From Bauldia sp. (lineage in GTDB: Bacteria; Pseudomonadota; Alphaproteobacteria; Rhizobiales; Kaistiaceae): DNA of 64,000 nt. A program made the translations under genes and the position numbers. This document shows, piece after piece, positions 59,151 through 64,000 of this stretch (within the stretch, counting starts at the first letter, position 1; each line of letters starts with the position of its first letter). The stretch is from positions 1,612,001 to 1,676,000 of the forward strand of contig JBBCGQ010000001.1 in assembly GCA_037200845.1 (NCBI GenBank). Direction: 5' to 3'. The notes below the pieces were generated by a model. It worked only from the letters and a program-made list of their open reading frames with translations. It searched no databases and had not been told where the DNA came from.

Positions 59151-61976
59151 CTAGAAGAACGACTTGCGCTGCCACCAGCCGCTGCGCTTCGGCCGGCTGG
59201 GGTCCTCGACCTCCGGCTCGGGCTTGGGCGCTGGCGGCGCCGGCTCGGCCGGCTGCTCCGAGCGCAGTTCGCTCGGCCGTTCGATCGGCTGCGGCGTCGT
59301 GTCGATCTCGTCCGGCAGCGAGGTCTCCGGCAGGTCGATGCGCCGCGGCGCCTCGAAGGCCGGCCGCGCGTCGAGCGTCGGCGTGGTGTCGATCTCGTCC
59401 TCGAAGGTGTCGCGGCGGATGAAGTTGCCGCTGGGTTCGAAGGGCGGCGGAGCATCCTGCCGCGGCGGGCGCGCGTCCATCTGCGGACGGTGCTCGCCGT
59501 TCTGCCGGTCGGCGTCGAACGGACGGTTCTCGCCCGGCGCGCCACCCTCGCCGTTGCGGCCGCGCCGACCGCGGCGACCACCGCGACGTCCGCGCCGACG
59601 CTTCCGCGGCAGGCCGTCGGGGCCAAGCTCCGTCGCGCCACCGCCGTTACCGCCACCGTTGAACGGCCGCTCGCCGCCTTCGCTGTGCACCGCTTCACCG
59701 TCGCCGGCTTCCGCCGCGATGGCGTCGCCTTCCGGGCGCGGCTCGCGCGGCTGGTCGTTGCGGAATTCGCCCTGCGGGCGCTGGCCGCCCTCGAAGCGCT
59801 CGCCGCCGCGTCCGCGGCCGCGCCGCCGGCGGCGTCCGCGCCGCTGGCCTTCGCCGCCTTCGCTGCCGCGCTCCTCGCCGCCGCGATCCTCGCCGATGAA
59901 CTCACGCTCGCCCTGCGGCGCGTCGTTGTCCTCTTCGATCTCCTCGACGTTGCTCTCGCCTTCGACCTCGATGGCGTCGGCGACGTCCGGCTCGATCGAG
60001 GCCGGCGTCACCTGCGTGAACGTCGGCCGCTCGCGCACCTCGACCGGCTCGCCGCGCTCGATGACGAAGTGCGCGCCGTTGGCGATCGTCTCGTCGGCCG
60101 AAACCGTGATCGTCAGGCCGAAGCGCTGCTCAAGTTCGGCCAGCGTCGCGCGCTTCTGGTTGAGGATGTAGAGCGCGACCACCGTCTTGGTGCGGATGAT
60201 AAGGTCGTGCGTGACGCCCTTGAGGAGCTGGTCCTCCAGCGAGCGCAGCACATGCAGCGCCACCGAAGCCGGTGCGCGGACATGGCCCGTGCCCTGGCAG
60301 ACCGGGCACACCGACGTGGTCGACTCGAGCACGCCGGTGCGAATGCGCTGGCGGGACATTTCGAGCAGGCCGAAATGCGAGATGCGGCCGACCTGGATGC
60401 GGGCGCGGTCGTTCTTCAGCGCGTCCTTCAACTTGCGTTCGACCGAGCGGTTGTTCCGCTTCTCTTCCATGTCGATGAAGTCGATGACGATGAGGCCGGC
60501 GAGATCGCGGAGCCGGAGCTGGCGCGCGACCTCTTCCGATGCCTCGAGGTTCGTCTGGAGCGCCGTGTCCTCGATGTTGTGCTCGCGGGTCGAACGCCCG
60601 GAGTTCACGTCGATGGAAACCAGCGCCTCGGTCTGGTTGATGACGATGTAGCCGCCGGAGCGCAGCGTCACCTGCGGCGAGAACATCGCGTCGAGCTGCG
60701 TCTCGATGCCCGAGCGCGCGAAGATCGGCTGGCCTTCCTTGTACGGCTTCACGTTCTTCGCATGGCTCGGCATGAGCATGCGCATGAAGTCCTTGGCCTC
60801 GCGGTAGGCGTCGTCGCCGGCGACCAGGACTTCGTCGATATCCTTGTTGTAGAGATCGCGGATCGAACGCTTGATCAGCGAGCCTTCCTCGTAGACCAGC
60901 GTCGGCGCCGTCGACTTCAGCGTCAGCTCGCGCACGGTTTCCCAGAGGCGCAGCAGATACTCGAAGTCGCGCTTGACCTCGGCGCGCGTGCGCGAGGCGC
61001 CCGCGGTGCGCAGGATCACGCCCATGCCGGGCGGCACCTCGAGGTCGGACACGACCTGCTTCAGACGCTTGCGGTCGGTGATCGACGTGATCTTGCGGCT
61101 GATGCCGCCGCCGCGCGCCGTGTTCGGCATGAGCACCGAATAGCGGCCAGCGAGCGACAGATAGGTGGTCAGCGCCGCGCCCTTGTTGCCGCGCTCTTCC
61201 TTGACGACCTGCACCAGCAGAACCTGCCGGCGCTTGATCACTTCCTGGATCTTGTACTGGCGGGCGCGCGGACGGCGGCGCTCCGGCAGTTCCTCCAGCG
61301 CATCCTCGGCGCCGACCGATTCCACGACGTCGTCGCTGACGACATGGTCGCCGTCGTCGCGGCCGTTGCCGTTCGACTCGTTCGACGCTTCGCCGGCGCT
61401 GGCCTCGCTTGACGCAGCCACGGCGTGCTCGTGGTCGTGATGCTCGTGATCGTGGCCGTCGTGATCGTGCTGATGGTCGTGGTCGTCGTGCTCGCGATCG
61501 CCGTCGGCCTGGCCCTCGCCGTTGATCTCGGTCGGCTTCTCGTCGCCGGCATCGTCGGCCGGCGACTCGCTGACCGATGCACCTTCGCCGGCGTCGGCCG
61601 CCGCGGCGTCGCCGCCGTTGCGCCGTCCGCGGTTGCGCCCGCGGCCGCCGCGTTCGCGCTCAGCCGAACGTGCTTCGGCCTCCGCGATCTCGGCTTCCTC
61701 CGCCTCGATCAGCGCCTGCCGGTCGGCGACCGGGATCTGGTAGTAGTCCGGATGAATTTCGGAGAAGGCGAGGAAGCCGTGACGGTTCCCGCCGTAATCG
61801 ACGAACGCCGCCTGCAGCGACGGCTCGACCCGCGTAACCTTGGCTAGATAGATATTGCCGCGAAGCTGTTTCCGGCTGGCGGACTCGAAATCGAATTCCT
61901 CGACGCGACTGCCGCGGAGGACGACGACGCGCGTCTCCTCGGGGTGGGCGGCATCGACGAGCATCTTGTTGGGCAT
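59151..61976 (-). CDS. rne: ribonuclease E
   Basis: 941 aa. The S1 domain (about 36-285) is split by a large acidic insertion (about 100-235) that includes a His/Asp run at 163-184. The RNase H-like and DNase I-like catalytic region includes SIDVNSG and VIDFID with the catalytic Asp residues. The zinc link CPVCQGTG is intact. The C-terminal scaffold is disordered with Arg-rich RNA-binding tracts (GRRRRRGRGRGG; RRGRRGGRRGRRGRNG) and ends SGWWQRKSFF. It starts bulk mRNA decay and processes rRNA and tRNA. Confidence 0.96.
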   Translation of the reverse strand: MPNKMLVDAAHPEETRVVVLRGSRVEEFDFESASRKQLRGNIYLAKVTRVEPSLQAAFVDYGGNRHGFLAFSEIHPDYYQIPVADRQALIEAEEAEIAEAEARSAERERGGRGRNRGRRNGGDAAAADAGEGASVSESPADDAGDEKPTEINGEGQADGDREHDDHDHQHDHDGHDHEHHDHEHAVAASSEASAGEASNESNGNGRDDGDHVVSDDVVESVGAEDALEELPERRRPRARQYKIQEVIKRRQVLLVQVVKEERGNKGAALTTYLSLAGRYSVLMPNTARGGGISRKITSITDRKRLKQVVSDLEVPPGMGVILRTAGASRTRAEVKRDFEYLLRLWETVRELTLKSTAPTLVYEEGSLIKRSIRDLYNKDIDEVLVAGDDAYREAKDFMRMLMPSHAKNVKPYKEGQPIFARSGIETQLDAMFSPQVTLRSGGYIVINQTEALVSIDVNSGRSTREHNIEDTALQTNLEASEEVARQLRLRDLAGLIVIDFIDMEEKRNNRSVERKLKDALKNDRARIQVGRISHFGLLEMSRQRIRTGVLESTTSVCPVCQGTGHVRAPASVALHVLRSLEDQLLKGVTHDLIIRTKTVVALYILNQKRATLAELEQRFGLTITVSADETIANGAHFVIERGEPVEVRERPTFTQVTPASIEPDVADAIEVEGESNVEEIEEDNDAPQGEREFIGEDRGGEERGSEGGEGQRRGRRRRRGRGRGGERFEGGQRPQGEFRNDQPREPRPEGDAIAAEAGDGEAVHSEGGERPFNGGGNGGGATELGPDGLPRKRRRGRRGGRRGRRGRNGEGGAPGENRPFDADRQNGEHRPQMDARPPRQDAPPPFEPSGNFIRRDTFEDEIDTTPTLDARPAFEAPRRIDLPETSLPDEIDTTPQPIERPSELRSEQPAEPAPPAPKPEPEVEDPSRPKRSGWWQRKSFF

Positions 61977-62582
61977 GGAACCAAATCTCCACGGCCGCGC
62001 CCACTTAGCCGCCGTCGAGCGCTATGCGCCCGCAACGCGACACCACGGGAGGGACCGGCTTGTCTGTGATGGATGGGGGCGCGGGCACCGCTTGCCACCA
62101 GCGACACCTTCCCGCCGGCGGAAAACGCCGGGGCGGTGGTCGCGTGGGAGGGTGGCGTATGTCGGTGCATTGTGCGCCGTGGCTTTCATGTCGTGACCGG
62201 CCGGGGCGGATACAAGCTCCGGCCATTCGGCAGCGACCCCTTGCGCAGGGACGCAACACCGGCGGACATCGGGGTGGGCACTCCGGTTACCGCGCCGTAT
62301 TCCAGCGCATGATCACGGCAGAACCGCCCGTTACACCTTGGCCCCCTTCCTCTGCGGCAACTCAAGCCACCCTTGGGAAGGCAGCCCAGACCACGGGAAA
62401 GTCTCACGGACAAAGATGAATTCCGTAAGTTTGTTGTAGGGGCGGGGCCGAGTCTTTGCAAGGTCGTGGATGGACTTGCCGCACGGCAATAAGCGGTTAA
62501 CCAATCGGCCGGCATCCTCTAAACAGGGCGGGCATTGATGCGCCCTCGGACGATCAGGGGCGACGTCCGTGAACGAGGCTGA
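61977..62582. other. 606-bp gap between rne and amiC
   Basis: No convincing gene. It probably holds the rne 5' leader, which is long and autoregulatory in many bacteria, and the amiC promoter. One small perfect palindrome, TTGCCGCACGGCAA, stands at 62476-62489. Short frames in the gap have neither ribosome-binding sites nor coding bias. Confidence 0.5.
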
Positions 62583-63812
62583 ATGACTGTGTTTCCCGCC
62601 CTCGGGTGGCTTTTGCCAGCCCTGTTGGTCGCCCTGTCGCCGCTCCGTCCGGCCCTTGCCGAGGAAGCCGCGCCGGCGGCTGTCCCCTATGTTCTGGACG
62701 CCCGCGTCGTCGGCGACGACAGCAAGGTTCGGTTCGTGGCGGACATATCGGCGCCGATCGACGCCGCCGTCTTCGCGCTGGCCGATCCCTACCGCATCGT
62801 CGTCGACCTGCCCGAGGTCCATTTCGTGCTGCCCGAGATGGCCGGCACGACGGGCAGGGGACTGGTCTCCGCCTTCCGCTACGGCTTCATCTCCAAGGGC
62901 AAGTCGCGCATCGTCATCGACGTCACCGGTCCGGTGTCGATCGACAAGCAGTTCACGGTGCCGGCCGCGAACGGCCAACCGGCCCGCCTGGTCATCGAGG
63001 TGACGCCGACGACCAAGGAAAAATTCGCCGACGCGGCCAAGGCCTATCGCGACAGCCACGAGGTGGCGCTGGCCAAGACCGATGACAGCCAGACCGAAGG
63101 TGCCGCCGACCTGCCGCTGGTCGTCCTCGACCCCGGCCACGGCGGCATTGACTTCGGCGCCCGCGGCTCGAACGGCACGCAGGAGAAGGACGTGGTGCTC
63201 GCCTTCGCCAAGGTGCTGGGCGACAAGCTGGTCGCGACCGGGCGCTACCGCGTCGCCTACACCCGCCGCGACGACTCGTTCATTGCGCTCGGCGAACGCG
63301 TGCAGATCGCCCGCGACCAGCACGCCGCGCTGTTCGTCTCGATCCACGCCAACTCGTTCCCGGGAAATTCGGTGCGCGGCGCTATCGTCTACACGGTCTC
63401 CGACGAAGCCTCCGACAAGATGGCCGCGGATCTGGCGACATCGGAAAACCAGTCCGATGCGCTGGCCGGCATCGACATCGACCAGCAAGATTCCGATCAG
63501 GTGAAGGACATCCTGTTCGACCTGACGCGGCGCGAGACCCACAACTTCGGCATCGCCTTCGCCCAGGCGCTGGTGAAAAATCTCGGCACCGCGACACGCA
63601 TGTTCAAGGTTCCGCACCAGCAGGCGAGCTTCAAGGTGCTGGAGGCCCCGGACGTGCCGTCGGCGCTGCTGGAACTGGGCTACCTGACCAACCCCGAGGA
63701 CGAGAAGCAGTTGGCCTCGGCGGAGTGGCAGGGGAAGGTCGGCGACGCGATGGTCGGCGCGATCGACGCGTATTTCGGCAAGGCGACGGCGGCGGCCAGC
63801 GCCAAGCCGTAG
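62583..63812 (+). CDS. amiC: N-acetylmuramoyl-L-alanine amidase (AmiC-like)
   Basis: 409 aa. Signal peptide, AMIN domain (about 35-150, DPYRIVVDLPEVHF, KSRIVIDVTGP) that targets peptidoglycan, and an Amidase_3 domain (about 178-400). Zinc ligands are in LDPGHGGID (His), NGTQEKD (Glu) and SIHANSF (His), and the catalytic Glu is in LLELGYLTN. It cuts the bond between muramic acid and the stem peptide to separate daughter cells. Divergent from rne; mrcA often follows in relatives but is not seen before base 64000. Confidence 0.95.
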   Translation: MTVFPALGWLLPALLVALSPLRPALAEEAAPAAVPYVLDARVVGDDSKVRFVADISAPIDAAVFALADPYRIVVDLPEVHFVLPEMAGTTGRGLVSAFRYGFISKGKSRIVIDVTGPVSIDKQFTVPAANGQPARLVIEVTPTTKEKFADAAKAYRDSHEVALAKTDDSQTEGAADLPLVVLDPGHGGIDFGARGSNGTQEKDVVLAFAKVLGDKLVATGRYRVAYTRRDDSFIALGERVQIARDQHAALFVSIHANSFPGNSVRGAIVYTVSDEASDKMAADLATSENQSDALAGIDIDQQDSDQVKDILFDLTRRETHNFGIAFAQALVKNLGTATRMFKVPHQQASFKVLEAPDVPSALLELGYLTNPEDEKQLASAEWQGKVGDAMVGAIDAYFGKATAAASAKP

Positions 63813-64000
63813 GCTGGCCTGTTGCCGCGCGGCAACTCTCAGTAGCAATAATGTCCGTTCGCCGGTCGGTTGTACCTTCTCTGCGCCATTGGCTGGCGTG
63901 AGGAGTTTAATTCGCCGCTGACGGTGGTCATCGGCAACCATCTGATTTTGTTTGCCTATGCTCGACGCGGTCGGTCCGTTCGACCTCTGCTTGGCAAAGG

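Noticed and set aside
63813-64000. Start of mrcA after amiC
   Set aside because: mrcA often follows amiC in relatives, but the last 188 bases show no PBP1A N-terminus or convincing start.

Overview
The window looks like chromosome from a high-GC alphaproteobacterium of the order Hyphomicrobiales (Rhizobiales). This rests on gene content and order: pepA / lptF-lptG-lptD-surA-pdxA, SDR-uvrC-pgsA-moaD-moaE, purM-purN next to a CDP-alcohol phosphatidyltransferase, AI-2E permease, hdaA, ppk and ppx, then rnd/aspS, a B12-dependent ribonucleotide reductase, an NDUFA12-type complex I protein, an Omp25-like porin, and rne divergent from amiC. The genus cannot be fixed from sequence alone. No rRNA, tRNA, CRISPR array, prophage or classical insertion sequence was found.

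Layout. 1-6.2 kb: the outer-membrane LPS-export cluster (lptF, lptG, lptD), a SurA-like chaperone and the start of pdxA, all leftward with overlapping or near-touching genes. 6.4-13.4 kb: leucyl aminopeptidase, a membrane glycosyltransferase, the Pol III chi subunit, a small DUF559 nuclease framed by inverted repeats, an ABC-F ATPase and a BenE transporter. 13.6-23.6 kb: small secreted proteins, a WD40/SH3 periplasmic protein, aquaporin Z, katG divergent from oxyR around an 18-bp palindrome, ndk and a cupin. 23.7-32.5 kb: molybdopterin synthase subunits, pgsA, uvrC, a pteridine-reductase-like SDR, an outer-membrane protein, RNase T2, rlmJ, purN and purM. 33.7-39.9 kb: a rightward operon of phospholipid synthase, permease, hdaA, ppk and ppx. 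40-47.6 kb: a damaged higBA locus, rnd, aspS, two related secreted proteins and a DUF1993 protein. 47.6-49 kb: a small accessory patch (frameshifted secreted protein, 44-codon ORF, IrrE-type protease). 49-57.2 kb: nrdJ with NrdR-like sites, then a truncated and a full-length FecR-domain protein. 58.6-63.8 kb: NDUFA12-like gene, rne and amiC.

The most distinctive feature is a family of palindromic GC-rich repeats in the gaps. Some form pairs of hairpins with a shared layout. One such pair brackets the DUF559 nuclease at 9827-10301; related pairs without a gene lie at 21358-21480 and 53982-54125. Others form two long tandem arrays, about 4 units of 168-175 bp at 32640-33345 and 7 units of about 156 bp at 57300-58545. 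The nuclease plus its terminal hairpins is the best candidate here for a poorly described mobile or repeat-propagating system.

Start codons were chosen from ribosome-binding sites, operon overlaps and signal peptides, and several differ from the longest reading frame. Very long antisense frames caused by the high GC content were rejected.
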